This document shows positions 52,997 to 62,118 of a stretch of DNA of 64,000 nt, piece after piece. The notes under the pieces were generated by a model that was not told where the DNA came from, searched no databases, and saw nothing but the letters and a program-made list of their open reading frames with translations. The DNA is from Hungatella sp. UBA4396 (GTDB taxonomy: Bacteria > Bacillota > Clostridia > Lachnospirales > Lachnospiraceae). The stretch spans positions 1 to 64,000 of the forward strand of contig DGRE01000029.1 in the NCBI GenBank assembly GCA_002389905.1, given 5' to 3'. Made by a program: the position numbers and the translations under genes. Position 1 is the first letter of the stretch; every line of letters starts with the position of its first letter.

Positions 52997-54124
52997 ATGA
53001 AATTTATTCTGATACCTGATTCCTTTAAGGGAACCTTAAGTTCCGGGGAAATCTGCAATATCATAAAAGAGAAAATCAGTGTTCATTTTCCTGACAGCCA
53101 AGTGGCGTCCATTCCCGTGGCAGACGGCGGAGAGGGAAGCGTAGATGCCTTTATTACGGCGGCCGGGGGCAGGAAAAAAACAGTCACTGTTAAAAATCCT
53201 TATTTTGAGGATATGGATGCCTATTATGGAATGCTTTCCGATGGGGAAACTGCTGTTGTGGAAATGGCCTCCTGTGCGGGCCTTCCCCTTGTGGAGGACA
53301 GAAAAAATCCGAAGCTCACCACCACTTATGGAGTGGGGCAGCTGATTCTTGCGGCGGCAGAGGATGGGGCAAAGAAAATAATCATAGGACTGGGAGGCTC
53401 CTGTACCAATGACGGAGGGTGCGGGGCAGTGGCGGCAGTCGGTGTTAAATTTTATAATGACAGGGATGAGACATTTATTCCCACCGGCGGAACCTTAAGC
53501 TCCATTTCCAGGATTTCCATGGATGAAATCAATCCCATTCTAAAGGAAGTGGAAATCGTGACAATGTGCGACATCGACAACCCCATGTATGGTGAAACCG
53601 GAGCTGCTTACATATTCGGACCCCAAAAAGGTGCCGATGAAGAAATGGTAAAAGAACTGGATCAGGGTCTGAAGTCCTTAAGCGCTGTAATAGAACGCAC
53701 CATAGGAAAAGATGTCAGTAAAATCCCCGGATCAGGGGCGGCCGGAGCCATGGGGGCAGGCATGGTGGCATTTTTTCATTCTGAGCTGCAGATGGGAATT
53801 GAAACCGTATTGGATACCGTTAAATTTGATGAAATCCTAAGCCGGGATTCTTACGTCATTACAGGGGAAGGAAAGCTGGACTCCCAAAGCCTCAGAGGAA
53901 AAGTGGTGATCGGCATTGCCGGGAGAACGAAAAAACACAATGTTCCTTTGATTGCAATTGTGGGAGGAGCAGAAGACAGGGAAATTGCCAGAGCATATGA
54001 GATGGGAGTGACGGCGGTCTTTCCTATAAACCGGCTTCCTCAGGACTTCTCAGTCAGCAGTAAATTTTCAAGGGAAAATCTGGGTTACACGGTGGATAAT
54101 GTTTTGAGACTATTAAAAGTGTAA
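52997..54124 (+). CDS. Glycerate kinase
   Basis: The 375-residue protein has the GlxK/GarK motifs: IPDSFKGTLSSGEICNII, PVADGGEGSVDAFI, GLGGSCTNDGGCGA, MCDIDNPMYGETGAA and ITGEGKLDSQSLRGK. It phosphorylates glycerate to 2- or 3-phosphoglycerate for glycolysis. GCAGGAGG precedes its ATG, 15 bases after larA. It is the catabolic step of the operon. Confidence 0.92.
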   Translation: MKFILIPDSFKGTLSSGEICNIIKEKISVHFPDSQVASIPVADGGEGSVDAFITAAGGRKKTVTVKNPYFEDMDAYYGMLSDGETAVVEMASCAGLPLVEDRKNPKLTTTYGVGQLILAAAEDGAKKIIIGLGGSCTNDGGCGAVAAVGVKFYNDRDETFIPTGGTLSSISRISMDEINPILKEVEIVTMCDIDNPMYGETGAAYIFGPQKGADEEMVKELDQGLKSLSAVIERTIGKDVSKIPGSGAAGAMGAGMVAFFHSELQMGIETVLDTVKFDEILSRDSYVITGEGKLDSQSLRGKVVIGIAGRTKKHNVPLIAIVGGAEDREIARAYEMGVTAVFPINRLPQDFSVSSKFSRENLGYTVDNVLRLLKV

Positions 54125-54135
54125 GGAGAAGGGAT

Positions 54136-55125
54136 ATGAATATATTAAAGACAGTAAAGAAATTGCCGGGCGGGTTAATGGTAGTGCCTTTGCTTTTAGG
54201 TGCGGTTATTAACACATTTTTTGGTAAGAGCATATTAGGCTTGACTGAAACCGGAGTGTGGGACTGGTTTGGGGGAACCTTTACGGAAAATCTTTTTAAG
54301 ACAGGAGCAATGCCCATATTAGCGGTATTTTTATTCTGCAATGCTACGACCATTGATTTTAAGAAAGCCGGAGTTCCTTTATATAAGGGGGTGGTACTGA
54401 CTTCCACAAAAGTGCTGACAGGAATTGTGATCGGCATCATAGTAGGCAGAATTTTTGGTCCCAACGGCATATTAGGCCTGGCTCCCCTTGCAATTGTCGG
54501 AGCCATTTCCAACTCAAACGGGGGATTGTATGCTGCTCTTGCCGGAGAATACGGCGATGCAACGGATGTAGGAGCCGTCTCCATCCTGTCCATCAACGAC
54601 GGTCCCTTCTTTACCATGGTTGCCTTAGGCGCCGCGGGTGTTGCCACAATTCCAATTACAGTGCTGATCGGCTGTTTGATTCCAATTATTGTAGGCTGTA
54701 TTCTGGGAAATCTGGATGAAGAAATCAGGAAATTCTGTGAGCCGGGAGCTACCATGATGATTCCTTTTTTCGCATTTCCTCTGGGAGCAGGACTGCATCT
54801 TTCCAATCTGTTAAAGGCGGGAATTCCCGGAATTATACTGGGAGCTGCCTGTACTCTTATCACAGGCTTTGGAGGATATTTTGTCTATAAGCTTCTGAAA
54901 ATGAAGTATCCTGAAGTAGGGGCGGGAATTGGAACCACTGCCGGTAATGCAGCCGCCACGCCGGCGGCAGTTGCGGCTGCTGATGCTTCCCTGGCAGCAG
55001 TGGCAGGAATTGCAACGGTACAGATTACGGCAGCCATCATTGTGACAGCCATCCTTTGCCCTTTACTGACTTCGTATTTACATAAGGTGGAAGAGAGGAA
55101 AAGAGCCAGAATTTCTGCTTCATAA
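54136..55125 (+). CDS. 2-keto-3-deoxygluconate permease (KdgT family)
   Basis: The 329-residue protein has about ten membrane segments, starting with LPGGLMVVPLLLGAVINTFF and including ISNSNGGLYAALAGEYGD, SILSINDGPFFTMVALG and GTTAGNAAATPAAVAAAD, which match KdgT. It would import a sugar acid with protons. It ends the operon and is followed by a terminator. Confidence 0.88.
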   Translation: MNILKTVKKLPGGLMVVPLLLGAVINTFFGKSILGLTETGVWDWFGGTFTENLFKTGAMPILAVFLFCNATTIDFKKAGVPLYKGVVLTSTKVLTGIVIGIIVGRIFGPNGILGLAPLAIVGAISNSNGGLYAALAGEYGDATDVGAVSILSINDGPFFTMVALGAAGVATIPITVLIGCLIPIIVGCILGNLDEEIRKFCEPGATMMIPFFAFPLGAGLHLSNLLKAGIPGIILGAACTLITGFGGYFVYKLLKMKYPEVGAGIGTTAGNAAATPAAVAAADASLAAVAGIATVQITAAIIVTAILCPLLTSYLHKVEERKRARISAS

Positions 55126-55140
55126 ACAAGACAAAAAATA

Positions 55141-55182
55141 AAAAGGCGGCAGGCGGGATATAATCCCTCTGTCACCTTTTTT
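55141..55182 (+). terminator. Terminator of the larA operon
   Basis: AAAAGG-GGCAG-GGGAT pairs with ATCCC-CTGTC-CCTTTT with small mismatches; TTTTTT ends the stem. Confidence 0.75.
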
Positions 55183-55189
55183 GTTCAAC

Positions 55190-55223
55190 CAATGCCGGAC
55201 AACGGAAACAGTGTCCGGCATTG
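55190..55223. repeat. 11-bp perfect inverted repeat between convergent genes
   Basis: CAATGCCGGAC (55190-55200) and GTCCGGCATTG (55213-55223) with a 12-base loop. It is a second hairpin behind the larA terminator and may end transcription of the minus-strand SDR gene. Confidence 0.6.
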
Positions 55224-55251
55224 AAAGTTTTTCATATGATTGAGTAGAGGG

Positions 55252-55983
55252 TTAAATCCAGCCTCCGTCAAGGCCAATGATCTGTCCGGTCAGATAGGAA
55301 TTCTTATAGCCAAGATGGTAGACCAGATCAGCCACCTCTTCGGCCTTGCCAAGCCGTCCGGCAGGAATTCCGTCAATGAGGGAAATCAGTTCATCTTCCT
55401 CTAAAAAACGGTTCATCTCCGTATCAATGGCACCGCAGGCAACGGCATTGACCTGGATGTTGCTGGGAGCCAGCTCTTTTGCCAAAGCCTTTGTAAAGGC
55501 ATTGACCCCTCCCTTGGTGGCAGAATAGGCCACTTCGCAGGAAGCACCGGACACCCCCCACACAGAGGAGATATTAATGATCTTTCCCTGCTGCTTTTCC
55601 ACCATTCCCGGGATGGCAAGCTTGCAGCAGTTGAATACGGAGGTTAAGTTGGTGCGGATAATCCGGTCCCAGGCATCTCCACTCATATCCTGTAACAAGC
55701 CGATGTAGGAGATTCCTGCATTGTTGACCAGGACATCCAGTGTGCCGAACTGCTTTCGTACCTGTTCGAAGAGTGCCTGGCACTGGCTCATGTCTCCCAT
55801 ATCTCCCATATGGGCCAGACAGGATATCTGATAGGATTCCAGCTCCTTTTTCGTCTGCAGAAGGCGGTCCTCACTGTGGAGACAGTTGATGACCACATGA
55901 TATCCCTTCTTTGCAAACTTCACAGCAATGGCTTTTCCGATTCCCCTGGATGCGCCGGTTATAAGTACTGTTTTTTTAGCCAT
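55252..55983 (-). CDS. Short-chain dehydrogenase (FabG/YmfI-like)
   Basis: The 243-residue protein has the SDR set: cofactor motif TGASRGIGKAIAVKFA, NNAG, Ser in NISSVWG, Tyr-x3-Lys in YSATKGG and the C-terminal SYLTGQIIGLDGGWI. It resembles 3-oxoacyl-ACP reductases and the Bacillus YmfI protein, which reduces a modification on elongation factor P. As it is not in a fatty-acid operon the latter is an equal possibility. Confidence 0.82.
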   Translation of the reverse strand: MAKKTVLITGASRGIGKAIAVKFAKKGYHVVINCLHSEDRLLQTKKELESYQISCLAHMGDMGDMSQCQALFEQVRKQFGTLDVLVNNAGISYIGLLQDMSGDAWDRIIRTNLTSVFNCCKLAIPGMVEKQQGKIINISSVWGVSGASCEVAYSATKGGVNAFTKALAKELAPSNIQVNAVACGAIDTEMNRFLEEDELISLIDGIPAGRLGKAEEVADLVYHLGYKNSYLTGQIIGLDGGWI

Positions 55984-56053
55984 AAAATCACCCTTTCCGT
56001 CAATAATTGATACCCTTATTTTATCAAATCAAGGGGAAGAATGCAATGGAACC

Positions 56054-56083
56054 TTGCATAGTTGAAGGGTGATGAGATATAAT
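56054..56083 (+). promoter_or_regulatory. Sigma-A promoter of trxB
   Basis: TTGCAT (56054-56059) and TATAAT (56078-56083) with an 18-base spacer, 48 bases before the ATG. Confidence 0.65.
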
Positions 56084-56131
56084 GAGGATAGAAGACCCAA
56101 TATCAATATAAAAGAGAGAAGGTAGACGACT

Positions 56132-57049
56132 ATGAATAAAATGTATGATGTTGTGATTATCGGCTCCGGTCCGGCCGGACTGACTGCCGCTGTTTACGGA
56201 AAAAGAGCGGAGCTTAATATGGTAGTAATTGAAAAGGAGCTTGCCAGCGGCGGCCAGGTCCTCAACACTTATGAAGTGGATAATTATCCCGGCCTTCCGG
56301 GAATTAACGGATATGACCTGGGAATGAAGTTTCGGGAACACGCGGAGAAGCTGGGCGCGGAATTTGTCACAGATGAGGTACTGCGGATTGAAACCTCTGA
56401 AAAAGGCTTTACCGTGGTGGGAGAAGAAAAGGTATATCCCACAAAATCAGTTATTATCGCCACAGGTGCCCACCACCGGAAGCTGAGTGTCATAGGAGAA
56501 GAAGAGCTTGCAGGCATGGGCGTTTCCTACTGTGCCACCTGTGACGGCGCATTTTTCCGCAACAAGGTAGCTGCTGTGGTAGGCGGCGGAGATGTTGCCA
56601 TTGAGGATGCGATTTTCTTAGCCAGAATGTGCAAGAAGGTGTACTTAATTCATAGGAGAAACCAGTTAAGAGGTGCAAAGACCCTGCAGACCCAGCTGTT
56701 TAACCAGGAAAATGTGGAAATTATCTGGGATACGGTTGTGGAGGAGATTGAAGGCGGTGATCAGGTAGAATCCCTGACCATAAAGAATTCAAAGACAGAA
56801 GAGACTCAGAAGCTGGCCGTAGACGGAGTGTTCATTGCAGTGGGAATCAATCCACAGAGCAAGGCCTTTGACAACCTGGTGGAAATGGATCACGGATACA
56901 TCAAGGCGGGAGAGGACTGCGAGACCAATATTCCAGGAATATTCGCAGCCGGCGATGTGCGCACCAAGCAGCTTAGACAGATTTCAACAGCAGTATCCGA
57001 CGGAGCCAATGCCATTACCAGCGTGGAACGGTATCTGACCGGCCACTGA
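56132..57049 (+). CDS. trxB: Thioredoxin-disulfide reductase
   Basis: The 305-residue flavoprotein has the FAD motif IIGSGPAGLTAAVYGKRA, the redox pair in YCATCDGAFF, the NAD(P)-binding VVGGGDVAIEDAIFLA and the closing GIFAAGDVRTKQLRQ. It reduces thioredoxin using NAD(P)H. It is monocistronic, with its own promoter and terminator. Confidence 0.93.
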   Translation: MNKMYDVVIIGSGPAGLTAAVYGKRAELNMVVIEKELASGGQVLNTYEVDNYPGLPGINGYDLGMKFREHAEKLGAEFVTDEVLRIETSEKGFTVVGEEKVYPTKSVIIATGAHHRKLSVIGEEELAGMGVSYCATCDGAFFRNKVAAVVGGGDVAIEDAIFLARMCKKVYLIHRRNQLRGAKTLQTQLFNQENVEIIWDTVVEEIEGGDQVESLTIKNSKTEETQKLAVDGVFIAVGINPQSKAFDNLVEMDHGYIKAGEDCETNIPGIFAAGDVRTKQLRQISTAVSDGANAITSVERYLTGH

Positions 57050-57059
57050 CTAAAATAAA

Positions 57060-57089
57060 AACAGCCAGGTGACTGAACACCTGGCTGTT
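57060..57089. terminator. Bidirectional terminator between trxB and hpf
   Basis: AACAGCCAGGTG (57060-57071) and CACCTGGCTGTT (57078-57089) form a perfect 12-bp stem with a 6-base loop. The T-rich tail is short (CTTTC). Confidence 0.8.
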
Positions 57090-57102
57090 CTTTCATAAAA
57101 TT

Positions 57103-57630
57103 TTAAAATTCCGGTTCAATCAGTCCGTAAGAACCGCCTTTTCTCTTATAAACCACATTGACCTCTTCTGTTTCTGCATTTAAGAATACATAGAAGCTAT
57201 GTCCTAAAAGCTCCATCTGAACGCAGGCTTCTTCGGTGTCCATAGGTTTTACTGCAAACTTCTTTGTCTTGACGATTTCCACATGATCGTCTGCCTGGAA
57301 TTCCTCTTCCATGAAGGCTGCGGAGAAGGAGGGGATATTCTGCTTTTTATCGATTAGTTTATTCTTATATTTTTTCAACTGACGTTCCAGAATCTCTTCT
57401 ACAAGATCGATGGAAACGTACATGTCTGTGCTGGATTCCTCTGCTCTGATTATATGTCCTTTCACTGGAATGGTAACTTCGATTTTCTGCATATCTTTCT
57501 GCACGCTGAGTCTTACGATTGCTTCTGTAGCGGGGGCAAAGAAGCGGTCCAGCTTTCCAAGCTTGTCCTCAATTGCTTCACGAAGCCCTGATGTAACCTC
57601 AATATTTCTTCCTGTAATTGTAAAATGCAT
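57103..57630 (-). CDS. hpf: Long-form ribosome hibernation promoting factor
   Basis: The 175-residue protein has the YfiA/HPF N-terminal domain (FTITGRNIEVTSGLREAIED, LSVQKDMQKIEVTI) and the C-terminal dimerisation domain (FAVKPMDTEEACVQMELLGH, FYVFLNAETEEVNVVYKRK). Long HPF joins two 70S ribosomes into inactive 100S particles in stationary phase. AAAAGGAG precedes the ATG and a clear promoter lies upstream. It is divergent from secA. Confidence 0.93.
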   Translation of the reverse strand: MHFTITGRNIEVTSGLREAIEDKLGKLDRFFAPATEAIVRLSVQKDMQKIEVTIPVKGHIIRAEESSTDMYVSIDLVEEILERQLKKYKNKLIDKKQNIPSFSAAFMEEEFQADDHVEIVKTKKFAVKPMDTEEACVQMELLGHSFYVFLNAETEEVNVVYKRKGGSYGLIEPEF

Positions 57631-57663
57631 AAGTCTTCAGCTCCTTTTTCTTGAGATGGGTAT

Positions 57664-57692
57664 AGTATACCACATTTTTAAGATTTGTTCAA
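57664..57692 (-). promoter_or_regulatory. Sigma-A promoter of hpf
   Basis: On the minus strand TTGAAC (57692-57687), a 17-base spacer and TATACT (57669-57664) with an extended -10 TGG. Confidence 0.75.
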
Positions 57693-57895
57693 TCGTATTG
57701 GGAAAATTATAAGATAATTAATGGTAATTTTTTTATAAAATCCCTCGACTTATATTTTATCAATTTATTGAAAAACTATAGATAGACCTTGGAAAATGTC
57801 AAGAGAAAAAGGGATTTTTTCGTCGAAAAAGATAAGTTTATGACAAGTACACAAAAATTGAAGGGTTTTCCAGGAAGAGGGGAAAAACAGGTATA

Positions 57896-58023
57896 TGTGG
57901 AGAAAAACTGTGGATAATGTGGATAACTTGGTGTATAACTGTTTTTTTACAGAATTATGAGGGATGGGCGTGGGGATAAAAATGGGGGAAACATACACAA
58001 TGGGTTGTGGATAATGTGGAAAG
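57896..58023 (-). promoter_or_regulatory. Cluster of DnaA-box-like 9-mers
   Basis: TGTGGATAA, the complement of the DnaA box TTATCCACA, occurs at 57909-57917, 57918-57926 and 58006-58014. Near matches are TGTGGAGAA (57896), TGGGGATAA (57971) and TGTGGAAAG (58015). All point the same way, two as back-to-back pairs. They lie in a 613-base gene-free gap between hpf and secA that is otherwise AT-rich. No dnaA or dnaN is near, so this is not evidently the origin. Confidence 0.6.
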
Positions 58024-58166
58024 GTGAAAAATCGAACAGATTTTTTGTGCAATATGTCAGGTTAACCATAATTTTCCACCATTTGCCGAAGTTTGCCGGA
58101 GAAAAAGGAAGGATCTGACAAAAAAGGATTTGATTATTGCAAGAATGTTAATTTTTTATGAATTCA

Positions 58167-58195
58167 TTGAATTAAAGAAAGGTTAGTGCTACAAT
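58167..58195 (+). promoter_or_regulatory. Sigma-A promoter of secA
   Basis: TTGAAT (58167-58172), a 17-base spacer and TACAAT (58190-58195) with an extended -10 TGC. Confidence 0.7.
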
Positions 58196-58243
58196 ATACA
58201 GGATTATATCGTGCATTCAGTAAGAAGAGTAGGAGAAAGAAAC

Positions 58244-60814
58244 ATGAACCTGGTTCAAAAAATATTTGGAACTCATAGTGAAAGAGAATTAAAATTGATC
58301 AATCCCATTGCGGATAAGATAGAAGATCTTCGTCCGGCCATGATTGCCTTAACCGATGAAGAACTGAAAAATAACACAAAGCTTTTTAAAGAAAGGCTGG
58401 CAGCAGGCGAGACCCTTGACGACATCCTGCCTGAAGCATTTGCCACCGTAAGAGAAGCCGCAAAAAGAGTTCTTAATATGGAACATTTCCGTGTGCAGTT
58501 AATCGGCGGCATGGTTCTCCATCAGGGCCGTATTGCGGAAATGAAGACAGGTGAAGGTAAGACCCTGGTGTCCACCTGCCCTGCTTATTTAAATGCACTG
58601 GCAGGAAAAGGCGTTCAGATCGTTACGGTCAACGACTACCTGGCAAAGCGAGATGCGGAGTGGATGGGAAAGGTTCATGAGTTCCTGGGCCTGACCGTAG
58701 GCGTTGTCTTAAACTCCATGAATTCCGATGAAAGACGTGCCGCATACAACTGCGACATCACCTATGTAACCAACAATGAGCTGGGATTCGATTATTTGAG
58801 AGATAACATGGCTATTTACAAAGAGCAGATGGTTCTCCGTAATCTTGATTTCTGTATCATTGATGAGGTGGACTCCGTATTGATCGACGAGGCAAGAACC
58901 CCTCTTATCATTTCCGGACAAAGCGGCAAATCCACTAAATTATATGAAGTCTGCGATATTCTGGCCCATCAGTTAGAGCGGGGGCAGGTTTCCGGCGAAT
59001 TTTCCAAGATGGCTGCCATCATGGGAGAGGAGATTACAGAAACCGGAGATTTCGTAGTCGATGAAAAAGATAAAGTAGTAAACTTAACAGAACAGGGTGT
59101 GGAAAAGGTAGAGAAGTTCTTCCAGATTGAAAACCTGTCTGATCCCAAGAACTTGGAGATCCAGCACAACATCATTCTGGCTCTTCGCGCCAATTATCTC
59201 ATGTTCCGCGACAAGGATTATGTGGTAAAGGATGACGAAGTCCTGATCGTAGATGAGTTTACCGGACGTATCATGCCCGGCAGACGGTATTCTGACGGCC
59301 TCCATCAGGCCATCGAAGCCAAGGAGCATGTAAATGTCCGCAGGGAGAGCAAGACCCTTGCCACCATCACCTTCCAGAACTTCTTTAATAAATACAATAA
59401 AAAGTCCGGTATGACCGGTACGGCTCTGACAGAGGAAAAGGAATTCCGTAACACCTACGGAATGGATGCTGTTGCCATCCCAACCAACCGCCCCATTGCA
59501 CGTATCGACCAGGAGGATGCCGTTTATAAAACAAAGAAAGAAAAATTCAAGGCAGTATGCGATGAGGTGGAAGAGGCTTACGCAAAGGGACAGCCGGTTC
59601 TGGTAGGTACCATTACCATTGAAACCTCTGAGATGTTAAGCAGCATGTTAAAGCGCCGGGGCATTCCTCATAAGGTGCTCAATGCCAAATACCATGAGCT
59701 GGAGGCCGAGATCGTAGCAGATGCAGGTATCCACAAAGCGGTTACCATTGCGACCAACATGGCAGGCCGTGGTACGGATATTAAGCTGGATGAGGAATCA
59801 AAGGCAGCAGGCGGCTTAAAGATCATCGGTACCGAGCGCCACGAATCCCGCCGTATTGACAACCAGCTCCGCGGACGTTCCGGACGTCAGGGAGATCAGG
59901 GTGAGTCCAGGTTCTACATTTCCCTGGAAGACGATCTGATGCGTCTGTTCGGTTCCGAGCGCCTTGTAGGCATGTTCAATGCCCTTGGAGTGCCGGAGGG
60001 AGAGCAGATTGAACACAAGATGCTGTCCAATGCCATTGAAAAAGCCCAGATGAAGATCGAGACCAACAACTACGGCATCCGTGAAAACCTTCTCAAATAC
60101 GACGAGGTCATGAACGAACAGCGTGAAGTGATCTATGCCGAAAGAAGAAAGGTATTAGACGGAGACAACATGCGTGATGTCATCTTAAAGATGGTGACAG
60201 ACCTGGTGGAAAATGCCGTTGACCTTACCATCAGCGAAGAGCAGTCACCGGAAGAGTGGGATTTAAATGAACTGAACACCCTTCTTCTTCCTATTGTGCC
60301 TTTAAAGCCAATCACTCTTCCAGAAGATAAGAAGATCAAGAGAAACGAATTAAAACACCTGCTGAAAGAAGAAGCCATCAAGCTTTATGAGTCCAAGGAA
60401 GCAGAATTCCCTGAGGGAGAGCAGATCCGTGAGATCGAGCGTGTCATTCTCTTAAAGGTGATTGATAATAAATGGATGTCCCATATCGACGATATGGAAC
60501 AGCTCCGCCAGGGCATCGGTCTCCAGGCTTATGGACAGAGAGATCCGCTGGTGGAATACAAGATGAGCGGATACCAGATGTTTGATGAGATGACAGCCGC
60601 CATCCGTGAGGATACCGTAAGGATTCTGTTCCACATCAAGGTAGAGCAGAAGGTAGAGAGGGAACCGGCAGCCAAAGTGACCGGAACTAACAAAGATGAC
60701 AGCGGAGTGAGAGAGCCTGCCAAGAAGATGGAAGCAAAGGTTTATCCCAACGACCCCTGCCCCTGCGGCTCCGGCAAGAAATACAAACAGTGCTGCGGAC
60801 GCAAACCGGCATAA
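58244..60814 (+). CDS. secA: Preprotein translocase ATPase SecA
   Basis: ATG 58244 follows AGGAG; a GTG at 58211 is in frame but unlikely. The 856-residue motor has MKTGEGKTLVS (Walker A), DEVDSVLIDEARTP (Walker B/DEAD-like), GMTGTA, TNMAGRGTDIKLDE, LRGRSGRQGDQG and a C-terminal zinc-binding CPCGSGKKYKQCCG. It drives secreted proteins through SecYEG. The prfB start lies 42 bases downstream, an order shared by many Firmicutes. Confidence 0.97.
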   Translation: MNLVQKIFGTHSERELKLINPIADKIEDLRPAMIALTDEELKNNTKLFKERLAAGETLDDILPEAFATVREAAKRVLNMEHFRVQLIGGMVLHQGRIAEMKTGEGKTLVSTCPAYLNALAGKGVQIVTVNDYLAKRDAEWMGKVHEFLGLTVGVVLNSMNSDERRAAYNCDITYVTNNELGFDYLRDNMAIYKEQMVLRNLDFCIIDEVDSVLIDEARTPLIISGQSGKSTKLYEVCDILAHQLERGQVSGEFSKMAAIMGEEITETGDFVVDEKDKVVNLTEQGVEKVEKFFQIENLSDPKNLEIQHNIILALRANYLMFRDKDYVVKDDEVLIVDEFTGRIMPGRRYSDGLHQAIEAKEHVNVRRESKTLATITFQNFFNKYNKKSGMTGTALTEEKEFRNTYGMDAVAIPTNRPIARIDQEDAVYKTKKEKFKAVCDEVEEAYAKGQPVLVGTITIETSEMLSSMLKRRGIPHKVLNAKYHELEAEIVADAGIHKAVTIATNMAGRGTDIKLDEESKAAGGLKIIGTERHESRRIDNQLRGRSGRQGDQGESRFYISLEDDLMRLFGSERLVGMFNALGVPEGEQIEHKMLSNAIEKAQMKIETNNYGIRENLLKYDEVMNEQREVIYAERRKVLDGDNMRDVILKMVTDLVENAVDLTISEEQSPEEWDLNELNTLLLPIVPLKPITLPEDKKIKRNELKHLLKEEAIKLYESKEAEFPEGEQIREIERVILLKVIDNKWMSHIDDMEQLRQGIGLQAYGQRDPLVEYKMSGYQMFDEMTAAIREDTVRILFHIKVEQKVEREPAAKVTGTNKDDSGVREPAKKMEAKVYPNDPCPCGSGKKYKQCCGRKPA

Positions 60815-60856
60815 CCGGATTTTTACAAAAATTTAAACATGAAAGTGGGTGACACA

Positions 60857-61991
60857 GTGGTAGAGTTAGACCAGTATAAATATGAATTATCAACGTTTCA
60901 AAAACCATTAGTGGAAGTGAGGGATTCACTTTGACTTAGATAATAAGTTAAAGAGAATCGATGAGCTGGACAAATCCATGGAGGAGCCCGATTTCTGGGG
61001 AGATCCGGAGAAGTCTGCAAAGATCGTCCAGCTGGCCAAGAATTTAAAAGATACCGTTCAGGGCTACAAGGATTTGGAGCAGCAGTACGAGGACATCGGT
61101 GTCATGATTGAGATGGGAAATGAAGAAAATGACCCATCTCTGGTTCCTGAAGTGGAAGAGATGCTCAGTGAATTCAAGGAAAAGCTGGAGGAAATGCGCA
61201 TCAATACTCTGCTGTCAGGGGAATATGATGACCACAACGCCATATTGAGGCTGAATGCAGGAGCAGGAGGAACAGAATCCTGTGACTGGTGCAGCATCCT
61301 TTACCGCATGTTCTGCCGATGGGCAGAAAAGAAAGGTTTCTCCACAGAGGTTCTGGACTATTTAGACGGCGATGAAGCCGGTATTAAGTCCGTTACCATT
61401 CAGGTCAACGGGCCTAATGCTTATGGCTATTTAAAGTCGGAAAAAGGAGTTCACCGTCTGGTGCGGATATCCCCCTTTAATGCGGCAGGCAAACGCCAGA
61501 CCTCCTTTGTGTCCTGCGATGTAATGCCGGATATTGAAGAGGACCTTGATGTGGAGGTCAATGAAGAGGATCTGCGGATCGATACCTACCGTTCCAGCGG
61601 AGCCGGCGGACAGCACATCAACAAGACATCCTCTGCCATCCGAATCACCCATCTGCCTACAGGAATTGTGGTGCAGTGCCAGAATGAGCGTTCCCAGTTC
61701 CAGAACAAGGACAAGGCCATGCAGATGCTGAAAGCCAAGCTGTATATGCTGAAACAGCAGGAAAATGCAGAAAAGCTGTCCGGCATCCGCGGAGATGTGA
61801 CAGAAATCGGCTGGGGAAACCAGATCCGTTCCTACGTTATGCAGCCTTACACCATGGTCAAGGACCACAGAACCGGAGCGGAAACCGGCAACGTAAACAG
61901 CGTTTTAGACGGCGCTCTGGACCAGTTTATGTATGCATATCTGCGCTGGATCAACACCGGTGCAAAGATGGGAGACACGGAACTGGAATGA
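60857..61991 (+). CDS. prfB: Peptide chain release factor 2 with programmed +1 frameshift
   Basis: The first 25 codons (GTG 60857 or ATG 60839) read VELDQYKYELSTFQKPLVEV and end RDSL at CTT-TGA. Reading must slip +1 (CTT-T-GAC, 60929-60935) to continue DLDNKLKRIDELDKSMEEPD. A Shine-Dalgarno-like GAGGG lies just upstream, as in other prfB shift sites. The second frame carries the UGA/UAA recognition motif SPF (RISPFNAAGKR) and the catalytic GGQ (GAGGQHINKTSS). Low RF2 allows the shift, so the gene senses its own product. The start codon is uncertain because neither candidate has a strong ribosome site. Confidence 0.93.
60929..60935 (+). promoter_or_regulatory. prfB frameshift site
   Basis: CTT TGA C is the canonical heptamer. 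The in-frame UGA stop is decoded by RF2 itself, giving autoregulation. AGTGA/TCACT around the site could also form a small stem. Confidence 0.9.
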
Positions 61992-62031
61992 TGCCGTCCT
62001 GAACAATTTCGTAAAATTAATAGAAAAATAG

Positions 62032-62060
62032 TTGCATACATTGCATAAATATGATAATAT
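62032..62060 (+). promoter_or_regulatory. Sigma-A promoter of the ACT-hom-lysC genes
   Basis: TTGCAT (62032-62037), a 17-base spacer and TAATAT (62055-62060) with an extended -10 TGA. The leader of about 50 bases contains GTAAACAG/CTGTTAC, able to form a small hairpin. Confidence 0.65.
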
Positions 62061-62118
62061 CTTCCCTATGTAAACAGATGTATTTCTGTTACGGACACAG
62101 AAGGGGAGATATTTTTTT

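Noticed and set aside
57765..58052. 95-residue minus-strand frame in the hpf-secA gap
   Set aside because: No ribosome site; its residues merely translate the repeated DnaA-box-like 9-mers and AT-rich DNA, with no domain-like pattern.
57631..58243. Chromosomal replication origin
   Set aside because: DnaA boxes are present but dnaA, dnaN, recF, rpmH and gyrase genes are absent and the flanks are ordinary hpf and secA genes; reported only as a box cluster.
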